Assembly (NCBI GenBank): GCA_045611685.1
Contig: JAZKXO010000126.1
Span: 1 to 33,570 of the forward strand
From: SIG701 sp045611685
Lineage (GTDB): Bacteria > Bacillota > Clostridia > Oscillospirales > CAG-272
Reading direction: 5' to 3'
DNA: 33,570 nt
Position 1 is the first letter of the stretch; every line of letters starts with the position of its first letter. Below are positions 1-7,196 of this stretch, in pieces. Below the pieces are notes generated by a model. The model did no database searches. It was not told the origin of the DNA and saw only the letters and a program-made list of their open reading frames with translations. A program made the translations under genes and the position numbers.

Positions 1-432
<432 letters not shown>

Positions 433-599
433 ATTGTATATTAACCGGGTCGCCCCGGATAACATCGTAATCAGAGTTGTTTTGGCTCTATTACTAAATA
501 AGAGTTACTTTTAAAAATTCAAAAGAATTTTCGGAGTCTTTTCTTGTTCGTCTTGTTGTTCAATTTTCAAGGAGCATCTTGCCGTCCCTCGCGGACAGC
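433..599 (-). other. 16S rRNA leader (spacer between promoter P2 and mature 16S)
   Basis: Gene-free, AT-rich leader of the rRNA operon. It holds the boxA-like site (566-576), an AT-rich stem around 514-531, and a GC stem CCGGG-TCGC-CCCGG at about 445-458 just before the mature 5' end, which may take part in precursor processing. No coding potential is visible here. The short ORFs over it lack ribosome sites. Confidence 0.75.
566..576 (-). promoter_or_regulatory. boxA-like antitermination site of the rRNA leader
   Basis: On the minus strand this reads TGCTCCTTGAA followed by AATTGAACA. This is close to the Firmicutes rRNA boxA form (TGCTCTTTGAAAA...GAACA) bound by NusB/NusE. It lies between promoter P2 and the 16S 5' end, the expected place. 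Confidence 0.75.
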
Positions 600-605
600 C
601 TGTAT

Positions 606-634
606 ATTATATCACCCCGCATCCCCTTTGTCAA
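606..634 (-). promoter_or_regulatory. rRNA promoter P2 (sigma-A consensus)
   Basis: On the minus strand TTGACA (629-634) and TATAAT (606-611) are separated by exactly 17 nt. Both hexamers match the consensus perfectly. Transcription would start near 599 and run into the 16S gene. Confidence 0.92.
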
Positions 635-706
635 GCACTTTTTTAAAGTTTTTTAAAAAATTTTTTGACCGGAGCTCGGAGCCGCTCACCTCGGGTGAGC
701 CTGTTT

Positions 707-736
707 ATTATATCACACCTCCCCCCTTTATGTCAA
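707..736 (-). promoter_or_regulatory. rRNA promoter P1 (sigma-A consensus)
   Basis: On the minus strand TTGACA (731-736) and TATAAT (707-712) are separated by 18 nt, giving a second perfect-hexamer promoter about 100 bp upstream of P2. Both promoters are followed by the same GTGATATAATAWACAGGCT block, so they look like a duplication. Confidence 0.9.
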
Positions 737-802
737 CCCTTTTTTTGAGGTTTTTCGGCGCAAATCAACTTTTTCTTGCATTCTTTCCGCGCCCGGACTG
801 TG

Positions 803-831
803 TTGACTTTTTCTAACATCTGCTTTATAAT
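803..831 (+). promoter_or_regulatory. sigma-A promoter of the phosphoglucomutase gene
   Basis: TTGACT (803-808), a 17-nt spacer and TATAAT (826-831). The predicted start near 838 gives a ~130-nt 5' UTR that contains a stem CACACTC (870-876) / GAGTGTG (885-891). I see no known riboswitch in this leader. Confidence 0.85.
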
Positions 832-969
832 AGAAACGGGCAATCAATGTTCTATCTACAAACATCACCCACACTCCCAAACGAGAGTGTGAATTAACAG
901 AATACAAGGCTTTCCAACACCATATAATAATGGTAGCAATTCACAGAAAATAATGAGAAGGATGCCGCC

Positions 970-2700
970 GTGCGGCTATGTATCACGATGACTTACCAAG
1001 AAACATACCAAAGATGGCTTACTGAAGAAACCGTCGACAAGGCAACCAAGGAAGAACTCCGCGCAATCACGGACGAAGACGACAAAAAGATGCGTTTCTC
1101 AGGCTACATGACGTTTGGCACAGGCGGACTCCGCGCTGTGATCGGCGCAGGCACGGCACGTATGAATCTGTACACCGTGGCACACGCAACCGAAGGATTA
1201 GCCAGAATCATTCAAGAAACTCCCGGCGGTGCTGAACGCGGTGTCGCAATTTGTTACGACAGCCGCCATTTTTCCGAACAGTTTGCACGTCGTGCAGCCG
1301 AGGTTTTATCGGCGCACGGAATCCGCGTATATCTCTTTTCCGAGCTCCGCCCAACACCTGTTCTTTCCTTCGCCGTGCGGCATTACGGATGCATTGCAGG
1401 CATCAATATTACTGCATCGCACAATCCCGCTGAGTACAACGGTTACAAGGCGTACTGGGAGGATGGAGGGCAGCTGCCGCCCGATCATGCCGCGGCCGTT
1501 TCAAAAGTAATTGAATCCATAGATATTTTTAAAGATGTACCTCTCCCCTCCGCGGCAGATTCTTCTTTTATTACTATGACGGATGAATCGCTTGATCTTG
1601 CGTATATGAAAAAAGTGCTGGCTGAAAGAGTAAATCCGGATGCCATTCCCGCCGTTTCAAGCGAGCTTGCTGTCGTGTACACGCCTTTGCACGGAACAGG
1701 CGGAACAGTAATCCCGTCCCTTCTCAAAATGGCGGGGCTCACAAGGCTCCACACGGTCGAGGCTCAAATGGCGCCGAACGGAGATTTCCCCACCGTAAAC
1801 TTCCCCAACCCGGAGTTCCCGCAAGCATTTGCGCTCGGCGAGAAAATCGCAGAAAAAGTCGGCAGTGATCTTATTGTTGCAACGGATCCGGATGCCGACA
1901 GAGTCGGTGCTATGGCAAAAGACAAAAGCGGGAAGTTCCAATGTATCACCGGCAACCAGATGGGCGCCCTCCTTCTCGAGTACATTACCACCGCTTACGA
2001 AAAGGCGGGCACGATGCCGGTCGAACCGTACGCCGTAAAGACGATCGTAACGAGTGAACTGTCCACACGAATCTGCGAAGCGCACGGTGTGAAGTTCTAC
2101 AATGTGCTCACCGGATTCAAATACATCGGCGAAATCATAAAGAATCACGAAGAAGAAGGTCGCGGCTCATTCCTTCTCGGGTTTGAAGAAAGTTACGGCT
2201 ATCTGAAAGGCACTTACGCGCGCGACAAAGACGCCGTAATGGCCACGCTTCTGATTACCGAAATGGCATCCTACTATAAAACGCGCGGCATGACACTGAT
2301 CGATGCGCTCGAAGAACTTTTCGAAAAGTACGGCTATTTCCGCGAGGAGGTATTCAGTATCGCCATGCCGGGGGTTAACGGACAGGAAAAAATGGATGCG
2401 CTTATGCGCACGCTCCGTGAAAATCCGCCTCTTTTGATCGGTACTAAAAAGATAGCCGTCCAAAAAGACTATCTGACCGGCACGATGACGGACATAAAGG
2501 CAGGCACCACGTCGGCCACAGGCTTACCGAAATCCAACGTTCTCCTTTACGAGACTGAGGATAGAAATATCGTTGCGGTTCGCCCCTCCGGCACGGAGCC
2601 GAAAGTGAAAGTATACGTACTCGCAACCGGTGAGGAAAACGATACCGCTCTTAAGAACGCGCATGAATGCGCCGACGCAATGCGCACACTTTTAGGTTAA
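970..2700 (+). CDS. Phospho-sugar mutase (phosphoglucomutase / phosphomannomutase family)
   Basis: Alpha-D-phosphohexomutase of 576 residues, which would interconvert glucose-1-phosphate and glucose-6-phosphate (or a related sugar or pentose phosphate) in the cytoplasm through a phosphoserine. Visible motifs are TASHNP with the phosphorylated serine at about residue 150, the magnesium loop DPDADR from about residue 306, the sugar-binding GFEESYGYL, and the C-terminal phosphate-binding RPSGTEPKVKVY from about residue 538. Length and motif order fit the long Firmicutes PgcA-type. The start is a choice: GTG at 970 sits 8 nt behind GAGAAGG (955-961), while ATG at 988 is 26 nt away and would drop six residues. 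It is a single-gene unit with its own promoter and shares the terminator at 2713-2743 with greA. Substrate preference is not decided by the sequence. Confidence 0.93.
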   Translation: MRLCITMTYQETYQRWLTEETVDKATKEELRAITDEDDKKMRFSGYMTFGTGGLRAVIGAGTARMNLYTVAHATEGLARIIQETPGGAERGVAICYDSRHFSEQFARRAAEVLSAHGIRVYLFSELRPTPVLSFAVRHYGCIAGINITASHNPAEYNGYKAYWEDGGQLPPDHAAAVSKVIESIDIFKDVPLPSAADSSFITMTDESLDLAYMKKVLAERVNPDAIPAVSSELAVVYTPLHGTGGTVIPSLLKMAGLTRLHTVEAQMAPNGDFPTVNFPNPEFPQAFALGEKIAEKVGSDLIVATDPDADRVGAMAKDKSGKFQCITGNQMGALLLEYITTAYEKAGTMPVEPYAVKTIVTSELSTRICEAHGVKFYNVLTGFKYIGEIIKNHEEEGRGSFLLGFEESYGYLKGTYARDKDAVMATLLITEMASYYKTRGMTLIDALEELFEKYGYFREEVFSIAMPGVNGQEKMDALMRTLRENPPLLIGTKKIAVQKDYLTGTMTDIKAGTTSATGLPKSNVLLYETEDRNIVAVRPSGTEPKVKVYVLATGEENDTALKNAHECADAMRTLLG

Positions 2701-2712
2701 TAAAAACAAAAA

Positions 2713-2743
2713 AAACACCGCGTTCAAACCGAACGCGGTGTTT
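2713..2743. terminator. Bidirectional terminator between phosphoglucomutase and greA
   Basis: Perfect 13-bp stem AAACACCGCGTTC (2713-2725) / GAACGCGGTGTTT (2731-2743) with a 5-nt loop. On the minus strand it is followed by a long T run, so it is strong for the greA operon. On the plus strand the T run is short, so it is weaker for the phosphoglucomutase. Confidence 0.93.
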
Positions 2744-2748
2744 CATTA

Positions 2749-3252
2749 TTAATAGGAACTGATCGGGAGGGACTCGTCGTCCTGCCCTTTTTCAATCTTA
2801 CGGATCTGCACGAAATAGCTGTAACTGTCATTGACAACCACTTCAACACGATCACCCACTTTTCGGCCGATGATCGCCTGCCCGAACGGAGACTCTTTGC
2901 TGATGTATCCGCCGAATACGTCGTTTCGAAGCGTCGTCACGATGGTAACGACACGTTCTTCCTCCGTTTCTTCGTCGAACACGGTTATCTTATCAAAGAT
3001 ACCGGCTACGTCGGCAGCAGAATCCACCTCAATCACAATGGCAGTATCAATCATGGCTTTGAGATAGCGTATCCGACCATAGTTCTTGTTCAGTGCACGG
3101 CGAACCGAGTGATACTCGTCGTTTTCACTGAGATCGCCGAGATCGCGCGCCGCTTTGAGCTGCTCTTTCAACTTGGGCGTGATCTGACTCGTACGGTAGT
3201 CGATCTCCTCTTGCATCTTGCGGATATCAACCGCAGTCAATTCGTCATGCAT
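2749..3252 (-). CDS. greA: Transcription elongation factor GreA
   Basis: 167-residue Gre factor that enters the RNA polymerase secondary channel and stimulates cleavage of backtracked transcripts. The N-terminal coiled coil carries DLGDLSENDEYHSVR, which contains the acidic tip residues (D and E of the LxENxEY motif). The C-terminal FKBP-like half includes SKESPFGQAIIGRKVGD. It is about the usual length. It starts 2 nt after the nagA stop and is the last gene of the amino-sugar operon, an unusual setting because greA normally stands alone or beside lysS. The terminator at 2713-2743 follows directly. Confidence 0.93.
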   Translation of the reverse strand: MHDELTAVDIRKMQEEIDYRTSQITPKLKEQLKAARDLGDLSENDEYHSVRRALNKNYGRIRYLKAMIDTAIVIEVDSAADVAGIFDKITVFDEETEEERVVTIVTTLRNDVFGGYISKESPFGQAIIGRKVGDRVEVVVNDSYSYFVQIRKIEKGQDDESLPISSY

Positions 3253-3254
3253 AA

Positions 3255-4439
3255 TCAGCGGCAGTAAACTTCGCGGCCGTCAACGAGAACGGTCTCGATG
3301 TTGATATCGTCGTCAAACAGAAGAATATCTGCGTCAAAGCCGGGAGCGATCTGCCCCTTGTTCACACCGATCATACGCGCGGGGTTGACCGTTGCCATTT
3401 TGACCGCTTCAACAAGCGGGACACCCGCATCCTTGGTACAAACGCGCACAAGACGGTCAGTGGTAGCGATGCTTCCCGCAAACGCACTGCGATCGCGAAG
3501 TTTGCACACACCGTCCTCGAGTATGAAGGCGACTGAGCCGTTAACACCCTCGGGCGCATCGATGCCCGCAACGAGAAGCGAATCCGTAACAAGGGCGATG
3601 CGATCCGTTCCCTTCAGCTTCACGATGAGCTGGATAAGTGTCGGCGGCAGGTGGCATCCGTCGGCGATAATCTCGATTTCCATGTCATCCCACAGATACG
3701 CGCACTCGATAACGCCGAGACGGCGGAAGCCGTGATCGCGCGTGATCGTGGACGTGCAGGAGTACAGATGCGTAATACATTTGCATCCCGCCTCGCGAGC
3801 ACGGACCATATCGTCGTAGATCGCCTCGGTATGTCCGGCGGAAGGGGTGATGCCGTGCGCAACGAGATACTTACAAAACGAAGCGTCGCGGTCGCGCTCG
3901 GGGGCGTAACTCCAACGTGAGATGATCGGACCAAAACGGTCAATGATCGCTTCGTAGTCCGCAGGAATGGGATCAGTGATGAATTTCGGGTCCTGGCCGC
4001 CCGCCATCGACAAGGCGAAATACGGGCCTTCCAGATGCGCGCCGATGATATGCGCTTCCTTGCCTTTTTGCTTCTGGATCTCCATCGCCTTCTCGATTGC
4101 CGTAAGACCATACATGATCTTTTCTGGGGCAGCGGCAACCGTGGTCGGCAAAATAGACGTGGTACCGTGGGTCATATGGAAATGAACCGCTTTGAGAACA
4201 TTCTCTGCATTTTCCTCAACCGTCTCACCCTTGGGGGAAGTGAAGTCCACGTTAACGGCACCGTGCGTGTGAATATCAATGAAGCCGGGGGAAACGTACA
4301 GTCCCTTGGCATCGATCACCTTATCAGCCGGCAGATCGTCCGCGGTAACGGCAGAGATCTTGTCACCGTCCAGATAGACGTTGGCGCTGATAATCTCACT
4401 CGGCGTGATAACACGTCCGTTTATAATCTTCGTTGTCAT
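3255..4439 (-). CDS. nagA: N-acetylglucosamine-6-phosphate deacetylase (NagA family)
   Basis: 394-residue amidohydrolase-fold enzyme that would remove the acetyl group from GlcNAc-6-phosphate, giving GlcN-6-phosphate for the next gene product. Visible motifs, in order, are DIHTHG, the metal-binding glutamate in GAHLEGPY, the histidines in SAGHTEA and THLYS, DGCHLPP, and the catalytic aspartate in LVTDSLL. Classical NagA has HLFNAM and LVTDAM at the last sites, so this belongs to a divergent branch. It overlaps the upstream nagB-like gene by 4 nt (ATGA), a sign of translational coupling, and is followed 2 nt later by greA. The cytoplasmic hydrolase role is secure; the exact N-acyl sugar is not. 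Confidence 0.9.
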   Translation of the reverse strand: MTTKIINGRVITPSEIISANVYLDGDKISAVTADDLPADKVIDAKGLYVSPGFIDIHTHGAVNVDFTSPKGETVEENAENVLKAVHFHMTHGTTSILPTTVAAAPEKIMYGLTAIEKAMEIQKQKGKEAHIIGAHLEGPYFALSMAGGQDPKFITDPIPADYEAIIDRFGPIISRWSYAPERDRDASFCKYLVAHGITPSAGHTEAIYDDMVRAREAGCKCITHLYSCTSTITRDHGFRRLGVIECAYLWDDMEIEIIADGCHLPPTLIQLIVKLKGTDRIALVTDSLLVAGIDAPEGVNGSVAFILEDGVCKLRDRSAFAGSIATTDRLVRVCTKDAGVPLVEAVKMATVNPARMIGVNKGQIAPGFDADILLFDDDINIETVLVDGREVYCR

Positions 4440-5197
4440 GCCAGCAGAGATGCGCTGTCCGCATCACAGTACATGATAGCGTTCGGATGACGGCGAAGAA
4501 TGGTTGCGGGACAATGCTCGTCGATCAGATCCGTGGTGAGAGTTTCCTTCACTGCGGCAGCCTTGGTAGGAGCCGGCACGGAGCAGAAGAGATATCCGCC
4601 CTTGAACAGAGTGGGAACGGTCAGGGTGAGCGCGTGCGTCGGCACGTCCTCAAACTTAGCAAAGCAGCCGTCGTTAACCTGCTGCTGACGGCAAACGTCA
4701 TCCAGCGGCACAGCCTTGATCGTTGCGGGATCGTTGAAATCGGCAACGCCGGGATCGTTGAAGGCGATGTGGCCGTTCTCACCGATACCCATGCAGACAA
4801 TATCAGTAGGATATTTCTTCAGAAGCTCGGTGTAACGTGCGCACTCTGCTTCTTTGGTTGAGGAGCAGTCGATGTAATTTACGCTCTTGAAAGGCGCGTG
4901 AGCGAAAATGTGATCACGCAGATAGTTGCCGAAACGCTGGGGAGCGTCAGCCGGCAGACCGATGTACTCGTCCATATGGAACGCATTGATGCGGTTCCAT
5001 TCGATATCGGTGTAAGTAAGGAGAGCAGCCAGCGTATCGTTCTGAGACGGTGCGGCAGCGAAGATCATGTTGATCTCGTCCTTCTCGGCGAGAAGTTTTA
5101 CAATGCAGTCGTGGATATCGGCTGCGGCACCCTGACCCATTTCCACGCGGGTGGGATAAATTTTAACGGTAAGATTGTCTTTTACAACAGTTTTCAT
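4436..5197 (-). CDS. nagB: Glucosamine-6-phosphate deaminase-like protein (NagB family, variant)
   Basis: 253-residue member of the NagB/6-phosphogluconolactonase fold. Classical NagB converts GlcN-6-phosphate to fructose-6-phosphate and ammonia. The FHMDEYIGL motif keeps the proton-abstracting aspartate. The second motif reads GIGENGHIAFNDPG where classical enzymes have GxGNDGHIAFNEP, so the aspartate and glutamate of the D141-H143-E148 relay (E. coli numbering) are exchanged for E and D; the histidine is kept. This marks a paralogue group within the family. It sits 4 nt after the oxidoreductase and overlaps nagA by 4 nt, so it surely acts in the same pathway. The ribosome site GGAGGAC lies inside the end of the upstream gene. 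Deaminase is the best call; an isomerase or lactonase role on a modified sugar is possible. Confidence 0.82.
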   Translation of the reverse strand: MKTVVKDNLTVKIYPTRVEMGQGAAADIHDCIVKLLAEKDEINMIFAAAPSQNDTLAALLTYTDIEWNRINAFHMDEYIGLPADAPQRFGNYLRDHIFAHAPFKSVNYIDCSSTKEAECARYTELLKKYPTDIVCMGIGENGHIAFNDPGVADFNDPATIKAVPLDDVCRQQQVNDGCFAKFEDVPTHALTLTVPTLFKGGYLFCSVPAPTKAAAVKETLTTDLIDEHCPATILRRHPNAIMYCDADSASLLA

Positions 5198-5201
5198 GAA
5201 A

Positions 5202-6284
5202 TTAGTCCTCCAGACCGTACTTAACGGGAAGCGGATTGACAGCGTGGCAGATCTCGATCACACGGATAACTTCTGCTGCCATCTCAGGCGTGATGGAGAG
5301 AGCCTTGCCCTCTTTGATGTGTGCACGAATCATCTCGTAGAACTCGTGTACGGCAGAGGTGAAGCCGTCGCCGACAACGGAGCCTTCCTCGGTATGCCAG
5401 TTGAGCGTATCACCGGAGCAGTAGATCGGATCTCCGTTCTCGTTAGCAAGTGCTTCGCGGATAACGGGACGCTCGCAGTGTTCTTCGGGGATGATGTATT
5501 TGAGTTCGTAGTTGTTGCCCTTTACCGTGAGAACGCCGTTTGCACCGAATACCTTGAAGGTGTACGGGCAGGATGCGTCAGCGGAGTTGATCTCGATATC
5601 CATGAGGGGCTTGCCGGGAGCGGTAAGAAGGATCTTACCATAGTCGTCCGCGTCGCCGCTGGTAACGAGAGTGTCCAGGCGGGAGTAAGCAACGGTGGTG
5701 TAGGGATCCCAACCGAGAAGCTGGAGCGCCTGACCGATCGGGTGCGGACCGGAGTTGTATACGCTGCCGGCACACTTGTACTGAAGCGTCTGCCAGTCCC
5801 AACGGCGTGCAAAACCGGAGTAGTTGAGGTCAACCTGCTCGATTTTGCCGAGAACACCGGACTTGATAACGTCCTCAACCTTGCGGAAGTTCGGTGCAAA
5901 GAGAGACTGATGGAATGCAGCCAGCACCAAATTTCTCTTCTTGGCGGTGTGAATCAGATCCTGACACTCAAGCCAGGAAGCGCCGAAGGGCTTCTCGGAC
6001 AGAACGTTGAAGCCGTGGAGGAGGCAATCCTTGGAGATTGCGTAATGCATTTCAGAGAAAGATGCGTTTACGATAAGATCAATGTCTTTGCGGTCGAACA
6101 GTTCACGGTAGTCCGCGTACACATCGCACTTGAAGGCCTCTGCTGCCTTTTCGCGGCGCAGCGGGATCTCGTCTACAATCGCTACTACGTTTACCGTGGT
6201 GTTACCGGGAGAGAGGAAGTATTTACCGTGAATATTACGGCCGCTTCGTCCCTGACCGATAATCGCTACATTAATTTTTTCCAT
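5202..6284 (-). CDS. Gfo/Idh/MocA-family NAD(P)-dependent oxidoreductase
   Basis: 360-residue dehydrogenase of the glucose-fructose oxidoreductase / inositol dehydrogenase family. The Rossmann domain opens with INVAIIGQGRSGRNIHG. The catalytic-loop motif SEKPFGAS (the family EKP lysine) lies about one third in, and SVYNSGPHPIGQALQLL supplies the conserved histidine of the C-terminal alpha/beta domain. The start is placed at ATG 6284, 8 nt behind AAGGAG (6293-6299); the longer reading to 6332 runs through the promoter and has no ribosome site. It is the first gene of the operon with nagB, nagA and greA, so it probably oxidises or epimerises an amino-sugar derivative. The substrate cannot be read from the sequence. 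Confidence 0.88.
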   Translation of the reverse strand: MEKINVAIIGQGRSGRNIHGKYFLSPGNTTVNVVAIVDEIPLRREKAAEAFKCDVYADYRELFDRKDIDLIVNASFSEMHYAISKDCLLHGFNVLSEKPFGASWLECQDLIHTAKKRNLVLAAFHQSLFAPNFRKVEDVIKSGVLGKIEQVDLNYSGFARRWDWQTLQYKCAGSVYNSGPHPIGQALQLLGWDPYTTVAYSRLDTLVTSGDADDYGKILLTAPGKPLMDIEINSADASCPYTFKVFGANGVLTVKGNNYELKYIIPEEHCERPVIREALANENGDPIYCSGDTLNWHTEEGSVVGDGFTSAVHEFYEMIRAHIKEGKALSITPEMAAEVIRVIEICHAVNPLPVKYGLED

Positions 6285-6323
6285 TTTTTCTGCTCCTTTT
6301 GTCCATTTTGGATTATCAGTATC

Positions 6324-6352
6324 ATTATACACTACCCCACTGTTGTTTTCAA
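6324..6352 (-). promoter_or_regulatory. sigma-A promoter of the amino-sugar operon
   Basis: On the minus strand TTGAAA (6347-6352), a 17-nt spacer and TATAAT (6324-6329), about 40 nt before the oxidoreductase start. I see no clear operator palindrome beside it. Confidence 0.82.
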
Positions 6353-6414
6353 GGCTTTTGGGAAAATTTCACATAAAAATACTTCTTTTTTGCGTGCGTC
6401 GGGACCGTTTCTCT

Positions 6415-6448
6415 TAAAGAAAAAAACACCCGCGCCGTTCGGCGCGGG
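6415..6448 (-). terminator. Terminator after the membrane-anchored hypothetical gene
   Basis: Stem CCCGCGCC (6429-6436) / GGCGCGGG (6441-6448) with a GTTC loop (as read on plus). On the minus strand it is followed by TGTTTTTTTCTTT. It isolates the hypothetical gene from the amino-sugar operon. Confidence 0.9.
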
Positions 6449-6474
6449 AGAAACGATTGTTATTTTAGAGAAAA

Positions 6475-7083
6475 TCAGTAAAACTCGTCAAATGTATTCT
6501 CAATGGGGTCTGGAATTTTCCAACTTATTACTTTGATTTTATATTCCTCAAAGATTTGCCGTTCATTCCTCACACCTTTGTCGACCAGCATATGAAAAGC
6601 TTCGTACCAAGGATTGTATTTCTTGAAAAATGACGGTTTCATGTACTTTTCGTCAATTTCATCCCCCATATAATAACCTGCAGCGCCTATACGACAGAAA
6701 ACTTTTTCGTGTTTTCCTTCATACAAGAGAAGTCCAAATTCCTCCGTATCTTTCATATATCCGGACCATATACGCCGTTTTGTTAATTCGTCCCAATGAG
6801 AGTATTCACATACATAAATACCTGAAACCGTAACCACCTCACCATCGATCTCATACGTTACTTCAATGGGAAACTCACTATAAGTCACCCCCGGCTCGGG
6901 AGGTTCCGAAGTAGGGGATTGGTCTCCATCAAAAATCGCATCAATAGCCACATCAGCAATCAGCAGTGTAAATGGAACTGACACAATCACAGCGAAGGCC
7001 ATATGAAGCACAAACAGAATGACAACCAAAATTGCCAATACTTTTTTCAGCACTGGTTTTATTGTTTTTTTGTCACTGGACAT
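6475..7083 (-). CDS. Hypothetical membrane-anchored protein
   Basis: 202 residues, not recognised. Residues about 13-47 form one long hydrophobic stretch (VLAILVVILFVLHMAF... continuing to AIDAIF). A short acidic, proline-rich linker (SPTSEPPEPG) and a ~140-residue polar domain rich in aromatic residues follow (CEYSHWDEL, RRIWSGYMK, YYMGDEIDEKYM). The basic N-terminus (SSDKKTIKPVLKK) suggests an N-in, C-out anchor, so the polar domain is probably outside the membrane. The start is supported by AGGAGG 6 nt upstream. It is a single-gene unit with its own promoter (7136-7164) and terminator (6415-6448). No catalytic motif is visible. Confidence 0.75.
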   Translation of the reverse strand: MSSDKKTIKPVLKKVLAILVVILFVLHMAFAVIVSVPFTLLIADVAIDAIFDGDQSPTSEPPEPGVTYSEFPIEVTYEIDGEVVTVSGIYVCEYSHWDELTKRRIWSGYMKDTEEFGLLLYEGKHEKVFCRIGAAGYYMGDEIDEKYMKPSFFKKYNPWYEAFHMLVDKGVRNERQIFEEYKIKVISWKIPDPIENTFDEFY

Positions 7084-7135
7084 ATTTGTCCTCCTATTAA
7101 ATATCGGAGATTACATCAAGCTACTCTGCACCAGT

Positions 7136-7164
7136 ATATTATCATATTTTTCGCGCATTGTCAA
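7136..7164 (-). promoter_or_regulatory. Promoter of the membrane-anchored hypothetical gene
   Basis: On the minus strand a perfect TTGACA (7159-7164), a 17-nt spacer and TAATAT (7136-7141). An overlapping GATAAT gives a 15-nt spacing. The -35 overlaps the T run of the terminator of the preceding operon. Confidence 0.65.
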
Positions 7165-7194
7165 GAAAAGGCAGATGCTTTCACATCTGCCTTT
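7162..7194 (-). terminator. Terminator of the DUF512-der-plsY-methyltransferase operon
   Basis: Stem AAAGGCAGATG (7167-7177) / CATCTGCCTTT (7184-7194), loop CTTTCA, followed on the minus strand by TTTTCTT. It begins 2 nt after the methyltransferase stop codon. Confidence 0.88.
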
Positions 7195-7196
7195 GA

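Noticed and set aside
832..969. Possible riboswitch in the phosphoglucomutase leader
   Set aside because: Only one short stem is visible, with no conserved riboswitch core that I recognise and no terminator in the leader.
1657..2148. Minus-strand 163-codon frame within the phosphoglucomutase
   Set aside because: Antisense shadow of conserved mutase motifs.
5175..6536. Plus-strand open frame of 453 codons over the oxidoreductase
   Set aside because: It is antisense to a clear Gfo/Idh/MocA gene, crosses its promoter and the next terminator, and has no family resemblance.
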